Below are positions 9,482 to 19,041 of a stretch of 64,000 nucleotides of DNA, piece after piece. Location of the stretch: assembly GCF_016812035.1 (NCBI RefSeq), contig NZ_CP069178.1, positions 1,426,001 through 1,490,000 of the forward strand. The letters are read 5' to 3'. Source of the DNA: Bulleidia sp. zg-1006. Lineage in GTDB: Bacteria; Bacillota_I; Bacilli_A; Erysipelotrichales; Erysipelotrichaceae. Positions within the stretch are counted from its first letter, which is position 1. Each line of letters opens with the position of its first letter. The position numbers and the translations under genes were made by a program. The notes below the pieces were generated by a model. It searched no databases. It was given only the letters and a program-made list of their open reading frames with translations, and was not told where the DNA came from.

Positions 9482-10648
9482 TTACTGAATAACCGCCGTT
9501 TCCAAATTCACTTTTGTTTCTTTATCAAACAAATGAATCACTTGATTACTAAAGCCGAAATGCACCATATGACCAATCTTTAAATCACGAGCCTCACTCG
9601 CATTCATCGTTGGAATAATCACAATCATTTCATTCCCTTCAAAATTAGCGTGTAAATTGATAGAGCTGCCCATCATTTCACTAACCTCAATGATTGCTTG
9701 TAAAGCTGATTCATCCTTCACTAATTGAATATTCTCCGGTCTTACCCCAACAATCACTTCCTTTTCAGTTACTTTATTCGCTGCTAAGTTGGCTTGTTTT
9801 TGTTCGGATAACACAATTTCTTTATTTCCAACCACAACACTATATTGTCCTTGATCATTCACTTTCAAATGACCATCAAAATAGTTCATTTGAGGCACCC
9901 CAATAAATCCGGCCACAAATAAATTTGCAGGTGATTCATACACTTCTTGAGGCGTACCAATTTGTTGGATAACGCCATCTTTCATGATAACAATACGATC
10001 ACCTAAGGTCATCGCTTCTGTTTGGTCGTGGGTAACATAAACGAAAGTGGTGTTGATTCTTTGTCTTAATTTAATCAATTCCGCACGCATTTGATTACGT
10101 AATTTCGCATCTAAGTTCGATAAAGGCTCATCCATCAATAAAGCCTTTGGCTCACGCACAATGGCACGACCAATCGCCACACGCTGACGCTGACCACCCG
10201 ATAATGCCTTCGGCTTACGATTTAAATATTCACTAATCCCTAAAATTTCCGCCGCTTCCTCTACGCGACGATTAATTTCCTCTTTAGCAACGCCTTGCAT
10301 CTTTAATGGAAAACCAATATTTTGACGAACCGTCATATGAGGATATAACGCATAGTTTTGGAACACCATCGCAATATCTCTTTCCTTAGGAGCCAAATCA
10401 TTCACAACCTTACCATCAATTTCCAATTGTCCCTTTGAAATTTCTTCCAAACCTGCAATCATACGCAATGTTGTGGATTTACCACAGCCCGACGGACCAA
10501 CTAAAACAATAAATTCTTTATCAGCAATCTCTAAGTTAAAATCCTGAACAGCTAACACGCCTTCTTCTGTAACTTTAAGATTGTGAGTTTTCTTCTTATC
10601 TTGATTCGGATAAATCTTAACAATATTTTTCAATGTAACTGTTGACAT
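9482..10648 (-). CDS. msmK: ABC transporter ATPase, MsmK/MalK family
   Basis: This is the sugar-importer ATPase that powers the MalEFG-type permease of the same operon. The N-terminal half has Walker A 'GPSGCGKST', Q loop 'QNYALYPHMTV', signature 'LSGGQRQRV', Walker B 'ALLMDEPLSNLD' and the H-loop histidine in 'VTHDQ'; the C-terminal third is a MalK-type regulatory (TOBE) domain starting near residue 240. I choose the ATG at 10648 (388 aa) because AAAGGA lies in front of it; a GTG at 10666 overlaps the malQ stop. As in many Firmicutes, such an ATPase may also serve other sugar importers. Confidence 0.93.
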   Translation of the reverse strand: MSTVTLKNIVKIYPNQDKKKTHNLKVTEEGVLAVQDFNLEIADKEFIVLVGPSGCGKSTTLRMIAGLEEISKGQLEIDGKVVNDLAPKERDIAMVFQNYALYPHMTVRQNIGFPLKMQGVAKEEINRRVEEAAEILGISEYLNRKPKALSGGQRQRVAIGRAIVREPKALLMDEPLSNLDAKLRNQMRAELIKLRQRINTTFVYVTHDQTEAMTLGDRIVIMKDGVIQQIGTPQEVYESPANLFVAGFIGVPQMNYFDGHLKVNDQGQYSVVVGNKEIVLSEQKQANLAANKVTEKEVIVGVRPENIQLVKDESALQAIIEVSEMMGSSINLHANFEGNEMIVIIPTMNASEARDLKIGHMVHFGFSNQVIHLFDKETKVNLETAVIQ

Positions 10649-10662
10649 ATATTTATTTCCTT

Positions 10663-12156
10663 TCACTGTTCGGGGTAATAGCGTCTATAAATCTCAGACA
10701 ATTTACCCAATTTAATTGCTAAATCTAATCTAAAATCTTCTTTATGACATCTATACACCCAATTATTACCAAGAGTAGATGGCACATTCATACGAGCCTT
10801 ATTATCTAGACCCAATAAATCTTGGAACTGTGTTATTGCTAAATTTGCTACACTAGCGTATTGTGCACGAATTATACCCCAATGAAAGCCTTCTTCCTTT
10901 GTTAAATGGAAATAATCTTTTGCTCGCTGAACGTCTTGTTTATTCGCTGTTTTAATCCAACCTTGGATGGTATCGTTGTCATGAGTACCCGCATAAACCA
11001 CACAATTATGCGTATAGGTGTGCGGCAAATACACCGAATCCGTCCCCCTGGAATCAAATGCAAACTGCAATACCTTCATTCCCGGATATCCTGTTTGACT
11101 TAATAATTCTCGAACATCATCACTTAAGAAACCAAGGTCTTCCGCAATGATACTAACATCCCCTAATTTCTCTTTGATGGTTTTAAATAAATCATAACCG
11201 GGGCCTTTACACCAACGACCGTTCACCGCTGTTGTATCGCCAAATGGAATGGCATAATAAGAAGAAAAACCTCGGAAATGATCAATGCGTAAAACATCAT
11301 AAAAGCGTAATTGATGTTTCACTCTTAGAACCCACCAGTCATACTTATTCTTTTTCAGATATTCCCAATCGAATAAAGGATTGCCCCACACTTGTCCATC
11401 TGCAGAAAAACCATCCGGCGGACAACCTGCCACCTCAGTTGGCACATACTCTTTATTTAACTGAAACAACTTAGGGTTGCACCAGACATCAGCACTATCT
11501 TCCGATACATAGATTGGCAAATCCCCAATCATATCGATGCCATGCTCCTTAGCATACGCTTTCAGTTGATGCCATTGTTTATAAAATAAATATTGAATCT
11601 TTTTCCAAAACAATACTTCATCCTTCAATTCCATGCGTAAGGATTGCAAAGCTTCCTCTTCTCGTATCCGAATACTCTTTGGCCATTCTTGTAAAGCAAT
11701 ACCACCTAAAGATTCCTTCGTCGCCATGTATAAGGCATAATCCTCTAACCAGTAGGACTCATCCACCACAAATTGATTGAATTCATCCCGCTTCTTTTGC
11801 GTGATGCGATTACAGGCTTTTCTTAAGACTTGAAAACGATTCTTATAAATAGCTCCGTAATCAATTTTATGTTTATTTTTCCCCCAATGGATGGAAGTAT
11901 ATTCTTCCTTCTTTAATAATCCATCTTTTCTTAAATCGTCTAAATCAATGAAATAGGGATTACCCGCAAAGGTAGAAAACGATTGATAAGGAGAATCTCC
12001 ATAGCCTGTTGGACCAATTGGTAAAATTTGCCAATAAGTCTGCTTTGCTTTTTTTAAAAACTTAATGAATTTACGGGCTTGTTCCCCCATTGTCCCAATA
12101 CCATATTCTGATGGTAAAGAAGCAATCGGCAACAACACTCCTGCACTTCGTTTCAT
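10663..12156 (-). CDS. malQ: 4-alpha-glucanotransferase (amylomaltase)
   Basis: MalQ (GH77) transfers maltodextrin units and releases glucose, making longer chains for the phosphorylase. The 497-aa sequence opens with 'RSAGVLLPIASLPSEYGIG', contains 'SPYQSFSTFAGNPYFIDL', the nucleophile region 'VLRIDHFRGF', the acid/base region 'IIAEDLG' and 'AGTHDNDT'. All catalytic carboxylates are present. It is in the operon between malR and msmK. Confidence 0.97.
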   Translation of the reverse strand: MKRSAGVLLPIASLPSEYGIGTMGEQARKFIKFLKKAKQTYWQILPIGPTGYGDSPYQSFSTFAGNPYFIDLDDLRKDGLLKKEEYTSIHWGKNKHKIDYGAIYKNRFQVLRKACNRITQKKRDEFNQFVVDESYWLEDYALYMATKESLGGIALQEWPKSIRIREEEALQSLRMELKDEVLFWKKIQYLFYKQWHQLKAYAKEHGIDMIGDLPIYVSEDSADVWCNPKLFQLNKEYVPTEVAGCPPDGFSADGQVWGNPLFDWEYLKKNKYDWWVLRVKHQLRFYDVLRIDHFRGFSSYYAIPFGDTTAVNGRWCKGPGYDLFKTIKEKLGDVSIIAEDLGFLSDDVRELLSQTGYPGMKVLQFAFDSRGTDSVYLPHTYTHNCVVYAGTHDNDTIQGWIKTANKQDVQRAKDYFHLTKEEGFHWGIIRAQYASVANLAITQFQDLLGLDNKARMNVPSTLGNNWVYRCHKEDFRLDLAIKLGKLSEIYRRYYPEQ

Positions 12157-12174
12157 ATTCCATCTCCTATTTAT

Positions 12175-13185
12175 TTATAACTTTTTGATACTTGCACCTT
12201 TTATCAATTGATAAGGTATTTCTTCATGAACTCCATGCCCGTGATAAGCGATTCTTAACAACAAATCATCCACCCCTCGCTTCGCCAATTCTTGCGTATC
12301 TTGGTGAATGGTTGAAAGTCTTGGATAGATAAAGTGTCCCAATCCGATTCCATCAAATCCAATAATCGAAATATCTTCCGGAACCTTTTTGCCACTATCT
12401 CGAATCGCCGCCATCGCTCCTACGGCAATGGTATCGGAAACCGCAAAGATAGCCGAAATATCGGGATGTCTTTTTAGCAAGGCTACCGTTCCGGCATAAC
12501 CACCTTCCATCGAAAAGCGACTATCCTCATAATAATCTGTATGAAAGCTCACATGATGATTTTGTAAAACTTCCATACAACTACTCACACGCAATTGTGT
12601 AATTTGAGAATTCTCTGTCCCTCCGACAATACCGATTTTTTGATGATGATTCTCTAATAAATATTGAATTGCACTAGCCGCCCCACCAGCATCATTGGTC
12701 GTAAAGCTGGACAAATGATCAAAGGGCAATCCACTAGCATCGCAAGTCAATAGGACACACGGAACCGAGATTTTTTTAAAGTTTCCTTTGAAATTATCTA
12801 AATTTCCACCCAAGAAAATAAATCCCTTCGGCTTTTTTTCAATCAACATCTGATATGCCGTCAAGACTTCATCTTGATTTTCATCAATGAATATCACTGA
12901 AGCTTCTTCTCTTTTTTTTGAAAGATTTCCTTGTACTTGTTCCAACAAATCCGCAAACAACATATTCCCATATCCTTTGACAATAATGACGATATTGGAA
13001 CTGATAGTTTTCTTTAACTGTTTCGCATTAACATTCGGCTGATAATGATTATCTCGAATAATCTTTTCAATCTTTTCTTTGGTTTCTTTTCTCACATCCG
13101 GACGATTATTTAATACACGAGAGACCGTCCCCGTACTAAACCCCGATAATTTTGCAATATCCTTGATTGTTAATGCCTTGCTCAT
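12175..13185 (-). CDS. malR: LacI-family regulator of the maltodextrin operon
   Basis: This 336-aa repressor has an N-terminal helix-turn-helix 'TIKDIAKLSGFSTGTVSRVL' with hinge helix and a periplasmic-binding-protein-like effector domain ('FAVSDTIAVGAMAAIRDSG', 'ISIIGFDG'). It is encoded inside the operon between the permease and malQ, so it probably regulates its own operon; a candidate operator lies at 16299-16320. The symbol malR is given by context; the inducer (maltose or maltodextrin) is inferred. Confidence 0.85.
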   Translation of the reverse strand: MSKALTIKDIAKLSGFSTGTVSRVLNNRPDVRKETKEKIEKIIRDNHYQPNVNAKQLKKTISSNIVIIVKGYGNMLFADLLEQVQGNLSKKREEASVIFIDENQDEVLTAYQMLIEKKPKGFIFLGGNLDNFKGNFKKISVPCVLLTCDASGLPFDHLSSFTTNDAGGAASAIQYLLENHHQKIGIVGGTENSQITQLRVSSCMEVLQNHHVSFHTDYYEDSRFSMEGGYAGTVALLKRHPDISAIFAVSDTIAVGAMAAIRDSGKKVPEDISIIGFDGIGLGHFIYPRLSTIHQDTQELAKRGVDDLLLRIAYHGHGVHEEIPYQLIKGASIKKL

Positions 13186-13194
13186 GGTTTATTG

Positions 13195-14031
13195 TTATCC
13201 TTTCACTGCCCCTGCCGCAACGCCTTTTATAATATACTTTTGGCAACTCAAATAAAATATAATCACAGGTACAACCGCCATAATCAAGGACGCCATGATA
13301 GCTCCCATATCCACACGACCATAGCTGCCCTTCATGTATTGAATGACAATTGAGATTGTCTTATATTTCTTCACATCTAACACTAAATATGGCAATAAGA
13401 AATCATTCCAAATCCACATGGTTTCCAAAATGCCAACCGAAATATAAGTCGGCTTCATAATTGGAAGAACAACCAAGAAGAAAGTTTGTACCGGGGAACA
13501 ACCATCAATCATAGCCGCCTCTTCAATTTCAATTGGAATTGACTTAACAAATCCACAAAACATGAAGACCGCCAATCCAGCCCCAAAGCCTAAATAAATA
13601 ATCACAATTCCCCAAGGCGTCACTAAGCCAAGACGGTTAGCTACCAAACTCAAAGTAAACATAACCATTTGGAAAGGAACCACCATTGAGAACACACATA
13701 ATAGATAAATCAATTTTGTGATTTTATTCTTCACACGGGTCACATACCATGCACACATAGATGTACAAATTAAAATCAACACAACACTAATTACTGTGAT
13801 AAACACCGTCCAACCAACAGCTTCTAAGAAACCATATTTTTTCATCGCCATGATGTAGTTGGACAAGCCCGTAAACGTTTCCGCATTAGGAAGTTTAAAA
13901 GGTTCATCACTAATCCAAATTTTGTTTTTAAATGAATTGATTAAGACAACTACGATAGGTAAAATCCAACTAATAGATAAAACCGATAAAACAGCACTTA
14001 ATCCAACATGATTTTTCTTTTCCTTAACCAT
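13195..14031 (-). CDS. malG: Maltodextrin ABC transporter permease, MalG type
   Basis: This 278-aa inner-membrane protein has six predicted helices and the EAA loop 'EIEEAAMIDGCSPVQTFFLVVLP', where it contacts the ATPase (quoted partly: 'EEAAMIDGCSP'). It forms the channel with the MalF-type protein encoded one base upstream. Family: binding-protein-dependent transport permease for carbohydrates (CUT1). Confidence 0.92.
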   Translation of the reverse strand: MVKEKKNHVGLSAVLSVLSISWILPIVVVLINSFKNKIWISDEPFKLPNAETFTGLSNYIMAMKKYGFLEAVGWTVFITVISVVLILICTSMCAWYVTRVKNKITKLIYLLCVFSMVVPFQMVMFTLSLVANRLGLVTPWGIVIIYLGFGAGLAVFMFCGFVKSIPIEIEEAAMIDGCSPVQTFFLVVLPIMKPTYISVGILETMWIWNDFLLPYLVLDVKKYKTISIVIQYMKGSYGRVDMGAIMASLIMAVVPVIIFYLSCQKYIIKGVAAGAVKG

Positions 14032-14032
14032 C

Positions 14033-14875
14033 TTACTGTTGAACCTCTCTTTCCCTGGTGGAACGCAATTGTATTAAACCGATGCCCACAACAATAATGA
14101 AGAAGATAACCGCCTTTGCTTGACCAACGCCTTCCCAACCAACACGACCATAGAAGGTATTATAAATATTCAATGCCATCATTTCTGACATCTTAGCCGG
14201 TTCCCCGGCTGTTAAAGCCAAGTTTTGATCGAAAAGCTTAAATCCGTTAGTGACCGATAAGAAGGTACAAATCGTGATAGAAGGCATCATCATCGGCAAT
14301 GTTACCCGGGTTAATTTATTCCAAGCACTCGCACCATCGATTTCAACAGCTTCCATAACTTCTTGAGGAATGGACTGTAAGCCGGCAATATAAATAATCA
14401 TCATGTATCCAATTTGTTGCCAACAAACCAAGATAACCAATCCCACAAAACCAACTCCGGCATCTAAATTCAAAGCGGTATTCCATTGCGATAAAATACC
14501 CGAGAAAATCAATTGCCAAATATAACCAAGAACAATTCCGCCAATTAAGTTAGGCATAAAGAATATGGTACGGAATATATTTGTTCCTCTTAGCTTCTTT
14601 GTTAATGCTACCGCTAATGCAAAAGCCGCCACATTAATCACAATGACCGTCACCAAGGCGAAGGCCGCCGTGTAGAAAAAAGAGTGTTGAAAGACTGTGT
14701 CCGATAGAGCCTTTATATAATTGGCTAAACCCACAAATTGACTATCCGTAACCGTTCTAAACTCACAAAAGGATAAATATATCCCCAGTAAGAAAGGAAT
14801 CACAAATCCAATCGCAAAAGCCCCCATTGTCGGAATCAGGAATAAAGCCCAATATTTTTTTATGTTTTTTCCCAT
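14033..14875 (-). CDS. malF: Maltodextrin ABC transporter permease, MalF type
   Basis: This 280-aa permease has six predicted helices and the EAA loop 'EVMEAVEIDGASAWNKLTRV'. The short N terminus lacks the periplasmic insertion seen in E. coli MalF, as usual for Gram-positive homologues. It follows malE after a 73-base gap that contains a stable hairpin and is followed by malG almost without a gap. Confidence 0.92.
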   Translation of the reverse strand: MGKNIKKYWALFLIPTMGAFAIGFVIPFLLGIYLSFCEFRTVTDSQFVGLANYIKALSDTVFQHSFFYTAAFALVTVIVINVAAFALAVALTKKLRGTNIFRTIFFMPNLIGGIVLGYIWQLIFSGILSQWNTALNLDAGVGFVGLVILVCWQQIGYMMIIYIAGLQSIPQEVMEAVEIDGASAWNKLTRVTLPMMMPSITICTFLSVTNGFKLFDQNLALTAGEPAKMSEMMALNIYNTFYGRVGWEGVGQAKAVIFFIIVVGIGLIQLRSTREREVQQ

Positions 14876-14895
14876 ATCTCACCTCTAAAAATAGA

Positions 14896-14929
14896 TTGGC
14901 AACAAGTATTAAAACTTACCTGCTGCCAA
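14896..14929 (-). promoter_or_regulatory. Intra-operon hairpin between malE and malF
   Basis: A 13-bp stem (two G-U pairs, eight-base loop) lies in the malE-malF gap: TTGGCAGCAGGTA pairs with TACTTGTTGCCAA on the minus strand. There is only a weak T run after it. It may protect the malE mRNA 3' end or partly stop transcription so that binding protein exceeds permease. Confidence 0.6.
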
Positions 14930-14948
14930 ATACCGATACATTTTATAC

Positions 14949-16271
14949 TTATTTTTTTGCTTTTGTAGCTTTTACTTCAGCAACCCAACCTTCTACGAAA
15001 GCTTTCTTCACTGCTCCCCAGTTCGCATCCGTCTGTTTTGCCGCATAAGTTGTTAAAGCCGATCCAACACCATTCTTCCATGTTTCAGAAGGCATGGTTG
15101 TAAAGTTCCATGAAACAGGAGTGAATCCTTTTTCAACATATTCATTTGCAATGGTTACTAAACGGTTCTTAGACTTCAAGTTCTTCTTAAATGGTGTTAC
15201 AAGTCCCATACCGGCTTCACCGCTAGGCATAGCTCCTTCAGCACCGCATAAAGCTTTGATTCCGGTTTCCGATGTCACACACCAATTCATGAAATCCAAT
15301 GTTGCCTGAATATCCTCTTGTTTTGCTTTCTTATTCACGCTCCAGTAGTTTTCTGTACCTGTACATAAGCCTTGTTTTTCTTCGCCTTGTGCACCAATAT
15401 AAATTGGCAACATGCCTAAGTTGTCATCACCTACAGCTGTGATATCGTTATAAGCCCATGTACCATTTTGATAGAAAACAGCGGCACCCTTCACAAATTC
15501 AGCCACAGCGTCATCACCCTTTTTAACAGATAATTGAGTAGGAGCAACCGTCGAATTATTGATGTATAAGTCCCAAATATTCTTATAATTTGCTAAATAA
15601 GTTCCCTTAATCGCATCTGTTGTGCTAATACCATCTGCTAAGTATTCATAGTAAATAGGTAAGTTTGCCAAATGGGTCTTAAAACGCCAGTCAGAAGAAC
15701 CTTCCATACCGGAAGAAGTGAAAGCGGCGAATCCCAAAGATTTCTTACGTGCTGTAATATCTTCAACCACTTTCTTCAAGTCGGCGAAAGACTTAATGTC
15801 TTCTTGCTTATAACCGGCTTTGGCTAATAATTTCTTGTTGTAAATCAAACCATACGTTTCTACTGTATAAGCAACACCGGCAATTGCCTTTCCATCTTTC
15901 AATGTGAAATCATTAGAAGACAATTCTCCAACAATCTTCGAACCCGATAAATCGTAGCAATAATCTTTCCAACCGGCTAATCCGACAGGACCATTTACTT
16001 GGAATAAGGTTGGCGCATCTGTCTTAGCCATTTCCGCTTTTAAAGTTGGCTCGTATTGACCGGAAGCCGCTGTCAATACAGTCACAGGAACACCCGTTTC
16101 CTTCGTGTACAATTTAGCTAACTCTTGCCATTGTGCATCTGCCTCCGGCTTGAAGTTCAAATAATACACTTTCCCTTTTGGTTTCTTGTTTGCTGTGGGA
16201 GCTTTTCCACATCCCACTAACATTGTGGCGGCCATCAACGATGCCATGCCTAGTTTGAATAAGCGTTTCAT
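14949..16271 (-). CDS. malE: Maltodextrin-binding lipoprotein
   Basis: This 440-aa extracellular solute-binding protein has a lipoprotein signal peptide with lipobox 'LVGC' (Cys21), so it is anchored on the outer face of the membrane. The body is a type-1 sugar-binding protein ('VKGAAVFYQNGTWAYNDI', 'GLCTGTENYWSVNKKA'). It is the first gene of the operon, with a good AGGAGG-like site, and delivers maltodextrins to MalF/MalG. The substrate is deduced from malQ and glgP next to it. Confidence 0.92.
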   Translation of the reverse strand: MKRLFKLGMASLMAATMLVGCGKAPTANKKPKGKVYYLNFKPEADAQWQELAKLYTKETGVPVTVLTAASGQYEPTLKAEMAKTDAPTLFQVNGPVGLAGWKDYCYDLSGSKIVGELSSNDFTLKDGKAIAGVAYTVETYGLIYNKKLLAKAGYKQEDIKSFADLKKVVEDITARKKSLGFAAFTSSGMEGSSDWRFKTHLANLPIYYEYLADGISTTDAIKGTYLANYKNIWDLYINNSTVAPTQLSVKKGDDAVAEFVKGAAVFYQNGTWAYNDITAVGDDNLGMLPIYIGAQGEEKQGLCTGTENYWSVNKKAKQEDIQATLDFMNWCVTSETGIKALCGAEGAMPSGEAGMGLVTPFKKNLKSKNRLVTIANEYVEKGFTPVSWNFTTMPSETWKNGVGSALTTYAAKQTDANWGAVKKAFVEGWVAEVKATKAKK

Positions 16272-16298
16272 ATTTTTCCTCCCGCTTTATGATTCATT

Positions 16299-16320
16299 TC
16301 GTAACCGTTCCCGTTAACGA
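16299..16320 (-). promoter_or_regulatory. Candidate MalR operator
   Basis: A 22-bp imperfect inverted repeat (half sites CGTAACCG and CGTTAACG) lies just downstream of the malE -10 box, where a LacI-family repressor would block transcription. The inner CGTTAACG is itself a perfect palindrome. Confidence 0.55.
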
Positions 16321-16335
16321 TTGCGATACACTTAT

Positions 16336-16364
16336 ATCTTAATGAAAACGCTACCATTAGTCAA
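16336..16364 (-). promoter_or_regulatory. malE operon promoter with cre box in the spacer
   Basis: TTGACT (16359-16364) and TAAGAT (16336-16341) are 17 bases apart. The spacer holds TGAAAACGCTACCA (16343-16356 on the plus strand), one mismatch from the CcpA consensus TGWAANCGNTNWCA. CcpA bound there would cover the promoter, giving glucose repression. Confidence 0.8.
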
Positions 16365-16635
16365 ATCTTTTTTTTGAATTTTTTTCTTGACCCGTTTCTC
16401 TTGTTTTCTTGATGGTTTTTTACGTGAATTTTATTACATGGACTTTACTTGTTTGAGCATTTCTGGATAAAATAGGCAATGGAATATCTATTCCACAGCC
16501 AAAAGTAAGTACACGTAAAGATATCCCGTAGACGATAACTCGTTTGTCTTTCTACTCTATTTCGGCTTTTGTACTGTCCATTGGAAGAACTTCCATGTTG
16601 TAGTTGTTTTTCAATTTATTTTCAAAGGAGTAAAT
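16365..16635 (+). other. Intergenic region and glgP leader
   Basis: The gap upstream of glgP contains two perfect inverted repeats, TGGAATA/TATTCCA at 16480-16495 and TGGAAG/CTTCCA at 16582-16595, and a good AAAGGAG site. I could not fix a convincing glgP promoter; TAAAAT near 16467 is only a weak -10. Confidence 0.4.
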
Positions 16636-18894
16636 ATGGAACTGGAAATACATTTAAATTCCCTCTTACCCACATCCATTCAAGAGGCATCTGATACAGA
16701 GTTATTTCAAGCCATTGCCGGCTTGGTTCAACAAAAGAAAAAAGAATTATCCACCATCCAAGATGGCAAAAAGCTTTATTACATTAGCGCTGAATTCTTA
16801 ATCGGCAAGCAATTGGGTAAAAATTTAATTAATCTTGGTTTATACGATGAATTAAATCAATTACTTTCTAAATACAATAAAAATCTTAAGCAGATTGAAC
16901 AGATTGAAAAAGAACCTTCTCTTGGAAACGGGGGATTAGGTCGTCTTGCGGCCTGCTTCTTAGACTCCATCGCCACCTTAAATCTACAAGGAGATGGTGT
17001 CGGTTTAAACTATCATTTGGGTTTATTCCGCCAAGAATTTAAAAATCGAAAACAAGTTGAAGTGCCCGATGAGTGGCAAAAAAACAACACTATTTTAAAC
17101 CCGACGAATGTTCACTTTTCGATTGAACTTGCCGGAAAAACATACACCTCCACCATGTACGATATCGATATCATTGGTTACCACGGTCAAAAGAACCAAT
17201 TGCACTTATTTGACCTGGATACCATTGACGAATCGATTGTTCATGATGGCATTGAATTCGATAAAACAGATATTTCCAAGAATTTAACTTTATTTTTATA
17301 CCCCGACGATCGCTATCGTGAGGGTCAATTATTGCGTATCTACCAGCAATACTTCATGGTCAGTAACGCCGCTCAACTCATTATTCAAGAAGAGAAAGCG
17401 AAAGGGCATCATTTAAAGGACTTGGACAAACACGTTTCCGTTCAAATCAATGATACCCATCCTTCTATGATTATCCCTGAATTGATTCGATTACTCACTC
17501 AAGAAGGAATTGATTTTGAAGAAGCGGTGACTATTGTTGGCAACAGTTGTGCCTATACAAATCATACGATTTTAGCAGAAGCGTTAGAGAAATGGTCTTT
17601 GGATTACTTACAAGAAGTGGTACCACAATTGGTTCCCATCATCCATCGCCTACACCAAAGTGTCCAAGTTCGCTTCCAAAACAATCCGGAGCTAGCTATT
17701 ATCGATGAATACAATCGTGTTCACATGGCTCGTATCGATATGCACTACAGCGCCTCCATCAATGGTGTTGCCGCTTTACATACAGAAATTCTTAAAAACC
17801 AAGAATTAAAGGCTTTTTACTCCATTTATCCGCATAAATTCAACAACAAAACCAATGGAATTACCTTCCGTCGTTGGATTATGCATTGTAACCCTGAATT
17901 GGTTCGTTTCATCGATGACTTAATTGGTGACACATGGCACAAGGATGCTCAACAGCTTGAACGATTACTACCATTCATTCATGACGAAAAGGTCTTACAA
18001 CAATTAGAGGATATCAAATACCACAATAAAGTATCCCTAGCTCAATTCGTCAAAGAAAACGAAGGAATTGATGTAGATCCAAGCTCTATTTTCGATGTAC
18101 AAGTGAAGCGATTACACGAATACAAGCGTCAACAGCTCAATGCTTTATGGGTTATTCACCAATACTTGCAAATTAAAGCCGGTCATATTCCATCCAGACC
18201 AATTACAGTTATTTTTGGTGCCAAAGCCGCCCCTGCCTACGATATGGCAAAGAACATTATTCACTTACTCCTTTGTCTACAAGATTTGATTCGTCACGAT
18301 TCTGAGGTTTGTCCACATCTAAAAGTGGTGGTGTTAACGAATTATAACATTGCTAAATCCGAAATCGTGGTTCCTGCTTGTGATATTTCCGAACAAATTT
18401 CACTTGCTTCCAAGGAAGCTTCCGGTACTGGAAACATGAAATTTATGTTAAATGGTGCCATTACCTTAGGTACCAACGATGGTGCCAATGTGGAAATTGG
18501 GGAATTAGTTGGAGGTAATCATATTTATACCTTTGGGAAATCTTCCGATGAGGTGATTCAGCTATATGAAACAAGTGCTTATCACGCTATCGACTACTAT
18601 CAAAACAACGAAATGATTCGTCAGTGCGTAAACTTTATCACCTCTAAAGAACTATTGGATTTAGGGGATGAGGAAATGTTATCCTCCCTAAAGAATAACT
18701 TAATTCACCACGATTGGTTCATGACTCTTTTAGATGTAGAATCCTACTTCACTGTTAAGACAGACTTATTAGCTTGCTATGAAAATCGCATGGAATGGCT
18801 GAAAAAATCCCTCATAAACATTGCTAAAGCCGGTTTCTTCTCCAGCGATCGAACTATTGCAGAATACAATCACGATATTTGGCATTTGAAATAG
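16636..18894 (+). CDS. glgP: Glycogen/maltodextrin phosphorylase
   Basis: This GT35 phosphorylase (752 aa) cleaves alpha-1,4-glucans with phosphate to glucose-1-phosphate. It shows 'YYISAEFLIGKQLGKNL', 'EPSLGNGGLGRLAACFLDS', 'QINDTHPSM', 'DVQVKRLHEYKRQQLN' and the pyridoxal-phosphate lysine in 'EASGTGNMKFMLNGA'. At about 750 aa it is of the short bacterial MalP type. It is divergent from the maltodextrin operon, so maltodextrin is the likely substrate, though glycogen is possible. Confidence 0.96.
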   Translation: MELEIHLNSLLPTSIQEASDTELFQAIAGLVQQKKKELSTIQDGKKLYYISAEFLIGKQLGKNLINLGLYDELNQLLSKYNKNLKQIEQIEKEPSLGNGGLGRLAACFLDSIATLNLQGDGVGLNYHLGLFRQEFKNRKQVEVPDEWQKNNTILNPTNVHFSIELAGKTYTSTMYDIDIIGYHGQKNQLHLFDLDTIDESIVHDGIEFDKTDISKNLTLFLYPDDRYREGQLLRIYQQYFMVSNAAQLIIQEEKAKGHHLKDLDKHVSVQINDTHPSMIIPELIRLLTQEGIDFEEAVTIVGNSCAYTNHTILAEALEKWSLDYLQEVVPQLVPIIHRLHQSVQVRFQNNPELAIIDEYNRVHMARIDMHYSASINGVAALHTEILKNQELKAFYSIYPHKFNNKTNGITFRRWIMHCNPELVRFIDDLIGDTWHKDAQQLERLLPFIHDEKVLQQLEDIKYHNKVSLAQFVKENEGIDVDPSSIFDVQVKRLHEYKRQQLNALWVIHQYLQIKAGHIPSRPITVIFGAKAAPAYDMAKNIIHLLLCLQDLIRHDSEVCPHLKVVVLTNYNIAKSEIVVPACDISEQISLASKEASGTGNMKFMLNGAITLGTNDGANVEIGELVGGNHIYTFGKSSDEVIQLYETSAYHAIDYYQNNEMIRQCVNFITSKELLDLGDEEMLSSLKNNLIHHDWFMTLLDVESYFTVKTDLLACYENRMEWLKKSLINIAKAGFFSSDRTIAEYNHDIWHLK

Positions 18895-18915
18895 TATTTT
18901 GCTTTATAACAAGAA

Positions 18916-18946
18916 AAAGGAAGTGTTTCATCAGAACACTTCCTTT
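18916..18946 (+). terminator. Rho-independent terminator of glgP
   Basis: AAAGGAAGTGTT pairs perfectly with AACACTTCCTTT around a seven-base loop, 20 bases after the glgP stop. Confidence 0.8.
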
Positions 18947-18965
18947 GGCAATTTGAAAATTTATA

Positions 18966-19041
18966 GGGTCTAGTTGTATAAAATTAAAAACTCCTTTTTA
19001 GAATGAGATTGAATCTTATTCTGAAAGGAGGTTTTTTATTT
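18966..19041 (+). mobile_element. Left end of an ISL3-type element with a long hairpin
   Basis: GGGTCTAGTTGTATAAAATT (18966-18985) looks like an ISL3-family terminal repeat. It is followed by a roughly 24-bp imperfect hairpin (18986-19037) ending in a T tract, whose right arm contains the transposase ribosome site AAAGGAGG. Such a structure would limit transposase expression from outside transcripts. Confidence 0.5.
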
